From: Frateuria_A sp049727805
GTDB lineage: Bacteria; Pseudomonadota; Gammaproteobacteria; Xanthomonadales; Rhodanobacteraceae
Reading direction: 5' to 3'
Assembly (NCBI RefSeq): GCF_049727805.1
Contig: NZ_JBCNYA010000026.1
Location: forward strand, 1 to 64,000
DNA length: 64,000 nucleotides
How positions within the stretch are numbered: the first letter of the stretch is position 1; the number at the start of each line of letters is the position of its first letter. Below are positions 42,953 through 54,897 of this stretch, one piece after another. The notes under the pieces were generated by a model. The model did no database searches and had not been told where the DNA came from. It saw nothing but the letters and a program-made list of their open reading frames with translations. Position numbers and translations under genes: made by a program.

Positions 42953-44260
42953 ATGCCCGTCCGTTCCGTTCGCCTCATCGTCGCCGCGCTGCTCGGCGCC
43001 TGCCTCACGTCCATCGCCCTCGCGGCCGGCCCCACCCTGGTGTTGCGCGGCGACGTGGCCACCACGCGCGGCATGATGGAGGACGTCGCCAAGGCCTGGG
43101 CCCGCAGCGGCCACGGCAAGATCGACCTGCAGCCGTTCAACACCGCCTCGGGCCTGGACGCGCTGCGCAACGGCAGCGCCGACATCGCCGGCAGCGCGCG
43201 CCCGGGCAACGGCAGCGCGGCCGAGGCCGGGTTGGTGTTCACGCCGGTGGCGTGGGACGCCATGGTGATGATCACCCACCCGTCCAACCCGGTGAGCAGC
43301 CTGACCCTGCAGCAGGTGCACGACATCTACTACGGCAAGATCACCAACTGGAACCAGGTCGGCGGGCGCAGCGAGCCGATCGACGTGTACGCGGCGGCCA
43401 GCCCCGGCGACGGCGTCGAATTCAGCCTGCGCAAGCTGCTGTTCGGCCGCGGCAACCAGCCGGTCGCCGCGCCGCGCCTGTACGTCAACACCGCCAAGCT
43501 GGAAGAGGCGGTGACGCTGGACCCGAAGGCGCTGGGCGCGACCACGCTCTCGCGCGTGGCGGCCAACGGCAAGGTCAAGATGATCCGCATCGACGGCGTC
43601 GCGCCGAGCGCCAGCACCGTCGCCAGTGGCAGCTACAAGCTGTACGCGCCGCTCTACCTGGTGACCAACCCGTCCAGCCCGCACGCCGCCGAGGCCAAGG
43701 CCTTCGTCGACTTCGCCACCTCGGACAAGGCGGTCGCGGCGCTGCGCTCGCACAACACCGTGCCCTACGCCGCCGGCACCGCACTGGCCTCGATGGACGC
43801 CTCGCGCCGTGCGCAGATCCTCGCCGCCGTCGGCGCGCGCGCCGTGCGCGAGCCTACGCCGACCGCGCCGCCGGTCGCCGCGCCGGGCGCCACCTATGCC
43901 TCGCGCGCCGCCAACGCGCCGACTTCCGAGCGCACCGCCGAGGCGCGCCGCGCGCTGGAGGAACGCCGCGCCAAGGCCGCCGAAACCGCGGCCGCCAGGG
44001 CGAGCCTGAAGAACATCAAGGGCGAGGCGACCACGGTCGATGCCGCCGCCGCGCGCGGCCCGGCCTTCGCCAAGGTCACCGCCAGCGCCACGGTCAAGTC
44101 CACCGCCGCGAAGCCGCGCACCTATACGGTGAGCAAGGGCGACACGCTGTTCTCGATCGCCCGCGCGCATGCGGTGGACGTGTCCGACCTGCGCAGTTGG
44201 AACCACCTGAAGGGCAATGCGGTGAAGGCTGGCCAGGTGCTGCGCATCGGCGAACGCTGA
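42953..44260 (+). CDS. Phosphate-binding-protein-like domain fused to LysM
   Basis: 435 residues from ATG at 42953; a signal peptide ends LAAGP. Residues about 25-290 resemble PstS-type periplasmic binding proteins (LVLRGDVATTRGMMEDVAKA, DIYYGKITNWNQVGG, LGATTLSRVAANGKV, FVDFATSDKAV). After an Ala/Arg-rich helical linker, the C-terminus is a LysM module (YTVSKGDTLFSIARAHAVDV ... GQVLRIGER), which binds peptidoglycan glycan. The fusion would place a solute-binding domain on the cell wall. It is not next to pst genes, so phosphate binding is unproven. A GTG-start HAD gene follows 12 bp downstream. Confidence 0.82.
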   Translation: MPVRSVRLIVAALLGACLTSIALAAGPTLVLRGDVATTRGMMEDVAKAWARSGHGKIDLQPFNTASGLDALRNGSADIAGSARPGNGSAAEAGLVFTPVAWDAMVMITHPSNPVSSLTLQQVHDIYYGKITNWNQVGGRSEPIDVYAAASPGDGVEFSLRKLLFGRGNQPVAAPRLYVNTAKLEEAVTLDPKALGATTLSRVAANGKVKMIRIDGVAPSASTVASGSYKLYAPLYLVTNPSSPHAAEAKAFVDFATSDKAVAALRSHNTVPYAAGTALASMDASRRAQILAAVGARAVREPTPTAPPVAAPGATYASRAANAPTSERTAEARRALEERRAKAAETAAARASLKNIKGEATTVDAAAARGPAFAKVTASATVKSTAAKPRTYTVSKGDTLFSIARAHAVDVSDLRSWNHLKGNAVKAGQVLRIGER

Positions 44261-44272
44261 GCGCGGGCGCGC

Positions 44273-44974
44273 GTGCGCATCCTCGCGCTCACGCTCGACC
44301 TGGACGACACCCTGTGGCCGGTGCTGCCGGCGCTGGAATGCGCCGACCGCGAGGTCGACGCCTGGCTGCGCACGCACCACCCGGAGGTCGCCACGCGCTG
44401 GCCGATTGCGGCGATGCGCGAGCTGCGCGCGCAGGTGGCCGCCGAGCGGCTGGACCTGGCGCATGACTTCACCACCCAGCGCCAGTTGACGATGCAGCGC
44501 GCCTTCGCCGCCTGCGGACTGGCCGAGGCGCCGGTCGAGGTGCTGTGGGAGATCTACTACGCCGCGCGCAACCGCGTGGAGCTGTACGCCGACGCGCTGC
44601 CGGCGCTCGAGCGGATCACCGCGCGCTGGCCGGTGGCGAGCCTCACCAATGGCAACGCGGACCTCGAACGGATCGGCATCCACGCGCACTTCCATTGCCA
44701 CGTCTGCGCGCGGGACACCGGCGTGGGCAAGCCGGATGCGCGGATCTTCCGCGAGGCGGCGCAGCGGCTGGGCGTGGCGCCGGAGCAGATCCTGCACGTG
44801 GGCGACGATCCGGGACTGGACGTGTGCGGCGCGCGTGATGCGGGGTTGCGCACGGCGTGGATCAACCGCGAAGGCAAGCCATGGCCTGCCGGATTGGGGG
44901 CGCCGCCGGATCTCGATCTGCCCGACATGACCGCGCTGGCTGACTGGCTCGAGCGGAGCCAGGGCGGCGGCTAG
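44273..44974 (+). CDS. HAD-superfamily (subfamily IA) phosphatase
   Basis: 233 residues from GTG at 44273, 12 bp after the LysM-fusion stop, so probably cotranscribed. HAD motifs: DLDDTLW (I, nucleophile Asp), SLTNGN (II), GKPDARIF Lys (III) and GDDPGLDVCGA (IV). The alpha-helical cap is the IA type. Closest in pattern to YigB/YjjG-like phosphatases that act on the riboflavin precursor or on nucleotides. Substrate not determinable. Confidence 0.85.
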   Translation: MRILALTLDLDDTLWPVLPALECADREVDAWLRTHHPEVATRWPIAAMRELRAQVAAERLDLAHDFTTQRQLTMQRAFAACGLAEAPVEVLWEIYYAARNRVELYADALPALERITARWPVASLTNGNADLERIGIHAHFHCHVCARDTGVGKPDARIFREAAQRLGVAPEQILHVGDDPGLDVCGARDAGLRTAWINREGKPWPAGLGAPPDLDLPDMTALADWLERSQGGG

Positions 44975-44989
44975 GTTTCGGCAGGCGAT

Positions 44990-45041
44990 CCCGCGAGCCC
45001 CGGCCCCTCACCCAACCCCCTCCCCGGAGGGGAGAGGGCTC
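44990..45041. repeat. CCCTCTCCCC-type palindromic repeat
   Basis: CCCGCGAGCCCCGGCCCCTC, then ACCCAACCCCCTCCCCGGAG and GGGAGAGGG. Core CTCCCCGGAGGGGAG hairpin. Same family as the arms at 42620-42779; also usable as a terminator for the HAD gene. Confidence 0.65.
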
Positions 45042-45131
45042 GGATCACGCGCGCGTCGGAGTGTGATGGTTTGGCATACCCGGCCGATCGGCGCATCATG
45101 TCCGACTCGCCGCACGCCACGAGGCCAAGCC

Positions 45132-46526
45132 ATGCCGGAGAGCTCCACGTCCGCCCTGATCGAACGCAAGGCCGGCAAGGCCCGGGGCATCGCCATCGAG
45201 ACCGTCGACAGCGCGTCGTACAAGGCGGCCCTGCGCCGCCTGGACGCCGGCCAGCGACGGTGGCTGGAGCAGACCGGCTTCGAGCCCAAGCCCGCGCGCT
45301 GCGCGCTGCTGCCCGACGGCAACGGCAGGCTGGCCCGCGTGCTGGTGGCGATCGATCCGGCCGATCCGCTCGGCGCACTGGCCGGCCTGCCGTTCGCGCT
45401 GCCGGCGGGCAGCTACCACCTGGCCGAACAGGGCGCGCTCGGCGACACCTTCCTGGCCGCACTGGGCTGGGCGCTCGGCGCCTACCGTTTCGAGCGCTAC
45501 CGCAAGGGCGGACGCGCGCCGGCCACGCTGGCCGTACCCGCCGCGGACCTCGCCGCGCTGGCGCCGCTGGTGGAGGCGACTGCGCGCGTGCGCGACCTGG
45601 TCAACACGCCGACCGAGGACATGGGCCCCGAACAACTGGCCGACGCCGTGAAGGAACTGGCCAGGGCGCACAAGGCCAGGTTCCGCGACTGGGTCGGCGA
45701 GGAGCTGCTCAAGGCCAATTTTCCCACCATCCATGCGGTCGGCCGCGCCAGCCACCGCGCGCCGCGGCTGGTGGAGCTGAGCTGGGGCAAGGCGTCCGAT
45801 CCGAAACTGGTGATCGTCGGCAAGGGCGTGTGCTTCGACACCGGCGGGCTCGACCTCAAGCCCGCCGACGGCATGCGCAACATGAAGAAAGACATGGGCG
45901 GCGCCGCGCACGCGATCGCGCTGGCCGGGCTGGTGATGCAGGCGAAGCTGCCGGTGCGCCTGACCCTGCTCGTTCCCGCGGTGGAGAACGCGGTCGCCGG
46001 CAACGCGATGCGCCCGGGCGAGGTGATCACCACCCGCGCCGGCCACACGGTGGAAGTGGACAACACCGACGCCGAGGGCCGGCTGATTCTCTGCGACGCG
46101 CTGGCCTACGGCGCCGAGCAGCAGCCGGACCTGATGCTGGACTACGCCACCCTCACCGGCGCCGCGCGCGTGGCGCTGGGCCCGGACCTGCCGGTGCTGT
46201 TCGCCAACCAGGATGCGGATGCCGAACAGTTGCTCGCTGCCGGCCGCGCGGTGGCCGATCCGCTGTGGCGGCTGCCGCTGTGGCGGCCGTACCGCAAGAT
46301 GCTCGACTCCTCGGTGGCCGACTTCGCCAATTCGGGGCCGTCGCGCCATGCCGGCGCGATCACTGCGGCGCTGTACCTGGAGCGGTTCGTGCCCGAGGGC
46401 TTGCCGTGGATGCACCTGGACACTTACGCCTGGAACGATGCCGATCGCCCCGGCCGTCCGCGCGGCGGCGAGGCGATGGGCCTGCGCGCAGCATTTGCGT
46501 TCCTGCAGCGCCGTTACGCGCACTGA
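45132..46526 (+). CDS. Leucyl aminopeptidase family (M17) peptidase
   Basis: 464 residues; ATG at 45132 follows GAGGCCAAG. The M17 signature NTDAEGRL is present at about residue 313-320, and the metal-binding Lys/Asp pair appears in GKGVCFDTGGLDLKP (about 236-250). RDLVNTPTEDMGPEQLA precedes. It is a cytosolic, two-metal exopeptidase that trims short peptides. Slightly shorter N-terminal domain than E. coli PepA, like PepB-type enzymes. Confidence 0.9.
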   Translation: MPESSTSALIERKAGKARGIAIETVDSASYKAALRRLDAGQRRWLEQTGFEPKPARCALLPDGNGRLARVLVAIDPADPLGALAGLPFALPAGSYHLAEQGALGDTFLAALGWALGAYRFERYRKGGRAPATLAVPAADLAALAPLVEATARVRDLVNTPTEDMGPEQLADAVKELARAHKARFRDWVGEELLKANFPTIHAVGRASHRAPRLVELSWGKASDPKLVIVGKGVCFDTGGLDLKPADGMRNMKKDMGGAAHAIALAGLVMQAKLPVRLTLLVPAVENAVAGNAMRPGEVITTRAGHTVEVDNTDAEGRLILCDALAYGAEQQPDLMLDYATLTGAARVALGPDLPVLFANQDADAEQLLAAGRAVADPLWRLPLWRPYRKMLDSSVADFANSGPSRHAGAITAALYLERFVPEGLPWMHLDTYAWNDADRPGRPRGGEAMGLRAAFAFLQRRYAH

Positions 46527-46607
46527 CCTGACCCGTCGATCGCCGGTGCATGACCGGCCGCTCCACGGCCTGACCCGATCCGGATACTTGTCCGCTACGC
46601 TGCGCGC

Positions 46608-47936
46608 ATGAACGCACCGATGGGCACCCCGCCGGACGCCGCCGCCGCGGCCTGCCGCGAGCAGGCACTCGCCGCGATGCAGCGCGGCGACCTGGCCGGT
46701 GCCGAACAGGCCTTTGCGCGCCTGCTCGCGATCCGGCCCGATGATGCCGACGCGCTGCAGTTCGTGGCGTCCCGCCAGCTCGGCCGCGGCGACGCGGCGG
46801 GCGCGATCGCGTCGTTGCACGCCGCGCTGCGCGCGCAACCGCGGGATGCGGCCATCCTGCATCAACTGGGCGCCGCACAGGTGCAGGCGGGGGATCTGCA
46901 CGGCGCCGAAGAGAGCCTGCGCGAGGGGCTGGCGCTGGCACCGGGCATGTTCGTGGCACGCCTGCGCCTGGGCGTCGTATACGAACGGCAGGGGCACCGG
47001 CACGATGCGATGGTGGCGTACCTGGGTGCGATCAATGCGGCACAGGCGCAGGGACGCTGGCTCAGCGACGACACCACCGCCCCCGGCCTGCGCGAGGCGG
47101 TGAAACACGCCACGCAGTACGTCGCCGCGGGTCGCCGCGAGCTGTTCGACGCGGTCATCGAACCGCTGCGACAGCGCTACGGGCGCGCGGAATTGTCCCG
47201 CGTCGACCAGTGCCTGGCCATCTACCTGCACGAACAGCCCGCACCGCTGCCCGACCCGCGGCAGCGCCCGCTGTTCCTGTACTTCCCCGGCGTGCCCAGC
47301 CAGCCCTTCTACCCGCGCGATCGCTTTCCGGAACACGCACGGCTGGAGCAGGCCGTCGAAGTCATACGCGAGGAACTTCGCGCCGTCCTGTCGGAGGCGG
47401 AAGACCGGCTCGTGCCTTTCCTGGGGGCGCCCACGGCCGAGGCGGTGGCGGCGCAATTGCTCGGCTCGACCGGCACGCAGGAAGGCGCATGGGATGCGTT
47501 CTTCTTCTACCGGCACGGTGTGCGCCACGATGCGAACTGCGCGCGCTGCCCACGCACCAGCGGACTGCTGGACGCCATGCCGCTGGTCCGGGTGCGCGAC
47601 CACGCGCCGGAAACGCTGTACTCGGTGCTGCGCCCGGGCACGCACATCCTGCCGCACCGCGGCGTCACCAACACGCGCCTGGTCACGCACCTGCCGCTGA
47701 TCGTGCCGCCGGATTGCGCTCTGCGTGTCGGCGGGCAAACCCATGTGTGGGAAGAAGGCCGTTGCGTCACCTTCGACGACACCTTCGAGCACGAAGCGTG
47801 GAACCACAGCGGGCAGACCCGCGTGGTGCTGATCATGGACAGTTGGAACCCCGACCTCAGCGAAGTGGAGCGTATGGCGGTGGCCGACCTGGTCGCGGCC
47901 ATCGGCGACTTCAACCGCTCGACGCCGGACGCCTAG
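46608..47936 (+). CDS. TPR protein with aspartyl/asparaginyl beta-hydroxylase domain
   Basis: 442 residues. The N-terminal half holds three to four TPR units (GDLAGAEQAFARLLAIRPDD; GDAAGAIASLHAALRAQP; GDLHGAEESLREGLALAPG). The C-terminal half is an Asp_Arg_Hydrox domain with LPHRGVTNTRLVTHLPLIVP and THVWEEG..FDDTFEHEAWN followed by TRVVLIMDSWNPDL. These carry the Fe(II) His and 2-oxoglutarate Arg residues. It would hydroxylate Asp/Asn in a peptide, or a lipid as LpxO does. No signal peptide. It lies 176 bp before a TonB receptor gene and 3.2 kb before a TPR-sulfotransferase gene. Confidence 0.85.
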   Translation: MNAPMGTPPDAAAAACREQALAAMQRGDLAGAEQAFARLLAIRPDDADALQFVASRQLGRGDAAGAIASLHAALRAQPRDAAILHQLGAAQVQAGDLHGAEESLREGLALAPGMFVARLRLGVVYERQGHRHDAMVAYLGAINAAQAQGRWLSDDTTAPGLREAVKHATQYVAAGRRELFDAVIEPLRQRYGRAELSRVDQCLAIYLHEQPAPLPDPRQRPLFLYFPGVPSQPFYPRDRFPEHARLEQAVEVIREELRAVLSEAEDRLVPFLGAPTAEAVAAQLLGSTGTQEGAWDAFFFYRHGVRHDANCARCPRTSGLLDAMPLVRVRDHAPETLYSVLRPGTHILPHRGVTNTRLVTHLPLIVPPDCALRVGGQTHVWEEGRCVTFDDTFEHEAWNHSGQTRVVLIMDSWNPDLSEVERMAVADLVAAIGDFNRSTPDA

Positions 47937-48029
47937 CCGGCCAGGCCGATACCGTCCACGGCAAGCATCGGCGGGGACACGCACGGCGCGCCCATCGCCG
48001 CACCCATGACTAAGCGCATGGGCACTTGC

Positions 48030-48056
48030 TTGTTAAACAGTTGTTGCTGTCATACT
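48030..48056 (+). promoter_or_regulatory. Possible sigma70 promoter of the TonB receptor gene
   Basis: TTGTTA (48030-48035), 15-bp spacer, CATACT (48051-48056), about 57 bp before the ATG. Plausible by sequence and AT-richness only. Confidence 0.3.
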
Positions 48057-48112
48057 CGGTGCGCTCGAAAAGAGCGGGGGAAGCAGGGGATCTACTTCAC
48101 CGGGGAGTGCAC

Positions 48113-51004
<2,892 letters not shown>

Positions 51005-51040
51005 GGCTGTAGCAACGCCGCGAGGCGTCGAGGCACCCGG

Positions 51041-51071
51041 AGGGGCCGCGGCTGATACCGCGGCCCCTCTT
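51041..51071 (+). terminator. Terminator hairpin after the TonB receptor gene
   Basis: AGGGGCCGCGG, loop CTGATA, CCGCGGCCCCT (11-bp stem), then CTTG. It begins 37 bp after the receptor stop and ends just before the sulfotransferase gene. Confidence 0.65.
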
Positions 51072-51106
51072 GCATAATGGGCCGGTCGACCTGCAATCGA
51101 GTACGC

Positions 51107-52957
51107 ATGCCTCACCCAGCCAGCGATCTCGCCAACGCCATCGGCAATGCCTACAACGCCGGCGACATGGAGCGCGTCATCGCGCTCGCCGCACAAGCGG
51201 GCACGGAGACCGATGAAGGCATCCAGTTGCTGCTCGGCGTGGCGCAACAGGCGACCGGCCGCTACGGCCTGGCCGCGGCAACGTTCCGCCGGCTGGCGCA
51301 ACGGCGGCCGGAAGTCTCCGCCTACTGGAACAACCTGGGCGTCGCCTGCCGGCTGGACGGTGAGCTGGAGGCCGCCGAGCAGGCCCTGTCGAAGGCACGC
51401 GCGCTGGCGCCGGACGATGCCGACGTGCTGTACAACCTGGGCCTGCTCTACCTCCAGCAGCGGCGCTGGATGCCGGCGCGGGAGATCCTGCTCGACGCGG
51501 TGGAACGATCGCCGGATTTCATCGAGGCGCGCCTGCAGGCCGCGCACGCCTGCTACGTCTGCGGCGACAACATCCAGCAGGAGGCCATGCTGGCCGGAGC
51601 CATCGGCTGGCCCGCCCAGCCGGCCGAGCAGGCGCTGGTGCTGGCCGCAATGCTGTCGGTGCAGGGCGAGCTGGAGGCGGCGCTGCACACGCTGGCGCAG
51701 GCGCAATTGCCCGCAGGCCCGGCCGAAACGCCGATGCGATTGCGCATCGCCGCCCAGCGTGTCCTGCTGCACGAGCGCAACAACCAGCTCGACCAGGCGC
51801 GGCAGGAACTGGAGCAACTGCCGTTGGCCGTGCTGGACGCGCTGCCGGCAGAGGCCAGCCAGGCGCGCGCGGACGGCTGGCGCGCGCACGCCGCGCTGGC
51901 GATGCGCGCTGGCGCCTGGGCCGAAGCGGAGGCGCTGTACCGGCGCGTGCTTGCGCTTGCCGCCGACGACGAAGCCCGCGCCAGCGCCGGATTCGCCCTG
52001 GCCTCGGCGTGCGACCGGCAAGGACTGCACGCACAGGCATGGCAAGCCCTGCAGGCAGCGCACGCCGCGCAGCTGGAGATCGCGCGCACCGTGCTGCCGG
52101 AACTGCTGGCGCCCGGCAGCCAGCCATTGCAGATGGCCGAGGTCGACCGCGACGCACACGGCCACTGGACGCCGCTGCCCGCACCGGCCAGCCGGCAAAG
52201 CCCGGTCTTCGTGGTCGGCTTTCCGCGTTCGGGCACCACCCTGCTGGAGCAGATGCTCGATGCGCATCCGGACTTCCGCTCCATGGACGAGCGCGCCTTC
52301 ATCCACGAGCTGACCGAGCGCATGGAACTGGCCGGCCAGCGCTACCCCGATGACCTCGCGAACCTGACCGGCGCCGAGGCCGAGCAGTTGCGCGCCGTCT
52401 ACTTCCGGATGGTCGGGCGCGTGTTGCCGGACCTTGGGCAGCATCGGCTGGTGGACAAGAATCCGCTCAACATGCTGTGTCTGCCGATGATCATGCGGCT
52501 GTTCCCGCAGGCGCGCATCATCCTGTGCCTGCGCCATCCGTGCGACGTGCTGCTGAGCTGTTCCATGCAGCCGTTCCGCTCGCCGGCGTTCATGGTGCTG
52601 TGCTCGTCCCTGCAGCGGCTCGCACAAGGCTACGTGCAGGCCTTCGAGCAGTGGTACCGGCAGGCGGACATCTTCCGCCCCCGCGTGTTCGAGTGGCGCT
52701 ACGAATCGGTCGTCAGCGATCCCGCCGACGCACTCGCAAGCCTGGCGGCGTTCCTCGATATCGCTGATGCATCGCCCATGATGCGTTTCGCCGAGCATGC
52801 GCGGAACAAGCGCTTCATCAGCACACCGAGCTATGCCCAGGTCACCCGGGGCATCCATCCCGGGGCGATCGACCGCTGGCATGGCTACCGCGACCGGTTC
52901 GAGCCGGTGCTGCCCCTGCTGCGGCCACTGATCGATCGACTCGGCTACGACGCCTGA
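51107..52957 (+). CDS. TPR-repeat sulfotransferase
   Basis: 616 residues from ATG at 51107. TPR repeats span residues about 1-330 (GRYGLAAATFRRLAQRRPEV; GELEAAEQALSKARALAPDD; RRWMPAREILLDAVERSPDF). The sulfotransferase domain starts near 360 with the 5'-phosphosulfate-binding loop VVGFPRSGTTLLEQ. It continues through ARIILCLRHPCDV (3'-phosphate-binding region) to FEWRYESVVSDP. It transfers sulfate from PAPS to an unknown acceptor, perhaps a protein bound by the TPR. Cytosolic, no signal. The neighbouring receptor and hydroxylase suggest a shared peptide-modification role (inference). Confidence 0.87.
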   Translation: MPHPASDLANAIGNAYNAGDMERVIALAAQAGTETDEGIQLLLGVAQQATGRYGLAAATFRRLAQRRPEVSAYWNNLGVACRLDGELEAAEQALSKARALAPDDADVLYNLGLLYLQQRRWMPAREILLDAVERSPDFIEARLQAAHACYVCGDNIQQEAMLAGAIGWPAQPAEQALVLAAMLSVQGELEAALHTLAQAQLPAGPAETPMRLRIAAQRVLLHERNNQLDQARQELEQLPLAVLDALPAEASQARADGWRAHAALAMRAGAWAEAEALYRRVLALAADDEARASAGFALASACDRQGLHAQAWQALQAAHAAQLEIARTVLPELLAPGSQPLQMAEVDRDAHGHWTPLPAPASRQSPVFVVGFPRSGTTLLEQMLDAHPDFRSMDERAFIHELTERMELAGQRYPDDLANLTGAEAEQLRAVYFRMVGRVLPDLGQHRLVDKNPLNMLCLPMIMRLFPQARIILCLRHPCDVLLSCSMQPFRSPAFMVLCSSLQRLAQGYVQAFEQWYRQADIFRPRVFEWRYESVVSDPADALASLAAFLDIADASPMMRFAEHARNKRFISTPSYAQVTRGIHPGAIDRWHGYRDRFEPVLPLLRPLIDRLGYDA

Positions 52958-53054
52958 GCTTCCGCGGCGGCGGGCATCGCCGTGACTTCTGGCCTAGTCG
53001 CGACGACCGCGCGCGCGGCATGCTGCCCGACTGAACCCCAAGGAGCCGCCCCTC

Positions 53055-54797
53055 ATGCATCCACGCCTGCCCTTGCTGGCGCTCGGCATCACGCTCGGCC
53101 TCGCCGCCGGCGCGCACGCGTCCGAACCGGCCGCGGTCGAGCAGCCCAAGCTCACCGCGCTGACCCTCGATTCCGGTGGCGTCATGCCGGCCGAGCAGGC
53201 GCGCCTGAACTTCGACCACGCGGAGCTGCACTTCACGATCGATCCGGCAAAGCGCCATCTCGACGGCGAGGCCACGCTGCGCTTCACCGCGCGCGAGCCG
53301 ACCGACGTGCTGCTGCTGGACCTGGACCGCAACCTCCCCATCAAGAGCGTGGCCGTGGACGGCAAGCCGCTGGCCAAGGCCGCCTGGAGCAACCCGGACG
53401 GCCGGCTGCGCATCCAGTTGCCCCACGCCCTGGCCAAGGGCGGCAGCGTCAGCACCACCATCGTCTACGGCGGCCAGCCGCACGTGGCCAAGAAGGCGCC
53501 GTGGGACGGCGGCTTCGTATGGAGCCACACCGACGATGGCCAGCCATGGATCGCCAGCGCGGTCGAGGGCGAGGGCTGCGACCTGTTCTGGCCGTGCATC
53601 GACCAGCCCACCGGCGAGCCGGACCTGGTCGACACGTACGTGACCGTGCCCAAGGCGCTGGCCGCGCCGGGCAACGGCGTGCTGGTCGGCATCAAGGACA
53701 ACGGCGCCACGCGCACCTGGCACTGGCGGATCAAGCAGCCCGATACCTACGCGATCACCATCAACGTGGGTCCCTTCGAGGAGCTGAAGGGCGACTACAA
53801 GAGCCGCTACGGCAACACCATCCCGATGCAGCTGTGGTACCTGCGCGGCCACGATGCCGGCGCCAAGGCGCTGTTCGGCGAGTTCCCCCGCATGCTCGAC
53901 TTCTTCGAGCAGGAGATCGGCCCCTACCCGTTCGGCGACGAGAAGATGGGCGTGGTCGAGACGCCGCACCTAGGGATGGAACACCAGACCATCAACGCCT
54001 ACGGCAACGGCTACCCGAAGAGCGAGTACGACTTCGACTGGCTGCTGCAGCACGAGTTCGCGCACGAGTGGTTCGGCAACCAGGTGACCAACCGCAACTG
54101 GGACGACATGTGGCTGCACGAAGGCTTCGGCACCTACATGCAGCCGCTCTACGGCCAGTACCTGCACGGCGACATGCCCTACTTCGCCATGCTGCACACC
54201 GAGCGGATGGCGCTGTCCAACAAGAAGCCGATCGTGTCGGGCCAGCCGAAAACCGAGGAGCAGGTCTACGACGGCAAGACCGGGCCGGGCCTGGACATCT
54301 ACTACAAGGGCTCGCTGGTGCTGCACACGCTGCGCGGGCTGATCGGCGACGACGCGTTCTTCGAGAGCGTGCGCCGGCTGGTCTACGGGCGGCCCGACCC
54401 GAAGCCGGGCAACTTCAAGCCGCGCTACGCCACCACGCAGGACTACCTCGACATCGTCGACCAGGTCACCGGCAAGAACCTCAAGTGGTTCTTCGACGTC
54501 TATCTGTACGACGCCGCATTGCCGAAGCTGGAGACGACGCGCGACGGCGACATGCTGCAGTTCCGCTGGGTGACCGGGCACGGCGAGCCGTTCCCGATGC
54601 CGCTGGAGGTGCAGGTGGGCCACACCATGCACACGCTGCCGATGACCGGCGGCACGGGCGAGCTCGAGGTGCCGGAAGGCAGCCTGCTGATCGTCGACCC
54701 GCGCTCGAAGGTGCTGCGCGATATGCCGCACGTGGAAGCGTTCCGCGCGTGGAAGAAGGCGGAAGAACAGAAGAAGAAGGCGGCCGGGAAGGACTGA
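53055..54797 (+). CDS. Exported M1-family aminopeptidase
   Basis: 580 residues; ATG at 53055 follows AAGGAG. The signal peptide ends HASEP. N-terminal beta domain to about residue 250, then the thermolysin-like domain with H333EFAH and Glu356 (HExxH-x18-E, zinc ligands). The exopeptidase motif reads GMEHQ instead of GxMEN, the Asn being replaced by His. That may alter N-terminus recognition, as in leukotriene A4 hydrolase/ColAP-like branches. It ends soon after the catalytic domain, with a basic Lys tail. Periplasmic, monocistronic. Confidence 0.88.
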   Translation: MHPRLPLLALGITLGLAAGAHASEPAAVEQPKLTALTLDSGGVMPAEQARLNFDHAELHFTIDPAKRHLDGEATLRFTAREPTDVLLLDLDRNLPIKSVAVDGKPLAKAAWSNPDGRLRIQLPHALAKGGSVSTTIVYGGQPHVAKKAPWDGGFVWSHTDDGQPWIASAVEGEGCDLFWPCIDQPTGEPDLVDTYVTVPKALAAPGNGVLVGIKDNGATRTWHWRIKQPDTYAITINVGPFEELKGDYKSRYGNTIPMQLWYLRGHDAGAKALFGEFPRMLDFFEQEIGPYPFGDEKMGVVETPHLGMEHQTINAYGNGYPKSEYDFDWLLQHEFAHEWFGNQVTNRNWDDMWLHEGFGTYMQPLYGQYLHGDMPYFAMLHTERMALSNKKPIVSGQPKTEEQVYDGKTGPGLDIYYKGSLVLHTLRGLIGDDAFFESVRRLVYGRPDPKPGNFKPRYATTQDYLDIVDQVTGKNLKWFFDVYLYDAALPKLETTRDGDMLQFRWVTGHGEPFPMPLEVQVGHTMHTLPMTGGTGELEVPEGSLLIVDPRSKVLRDMPHVEAFRAWKKAEEQKKKAAGKD

Positions 54798-54829
54798 GGG
54801 CCTCGCCAGGCGGGCCTTCGGTTCCCGCA

Positions 54830-54856
54830 GGCTCCCTCTTCCAGCGAGAGGGAGCC
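54830..54856 (+). other. Hairpin downstream of the M1 peptidase gene
   Basis: GGCTCCCTCT / AGAGGGAGCC, 10-bp stem with a 7-nt loop, related to the GAGAGGG repeat class. It precedes the main terminator. Confidence 0.45.
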
Positions 54857-54863
54857 CCAACGA

Positions 54864-54896
54864 AAAGAGCCCGGCATTGGCCGGGCTCTTTCGTTT
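54864..54896. terminator. Bidirectional rho-independent terminator
   Basis: AAAGAGCCCGGC, loop ATTG, GCCGGGCTCTTT, a perfect 12-bp stem followed by CGTTT. The flanking A and T runs make it work on both strands. It lies between the convergent M1 peptidase gene and prc. Confidence 0.85.
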
Positions 54897-54897
54897 C

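Noticed and set aside
45071..46531. Overlapping 486-codon frame on the same strand as the leucyl aminopeptidase gene
   Set aside because: Arg/Gly/Ala-rich out-of-frame translation; the other frame carries NTDAEGRL and the metal site.
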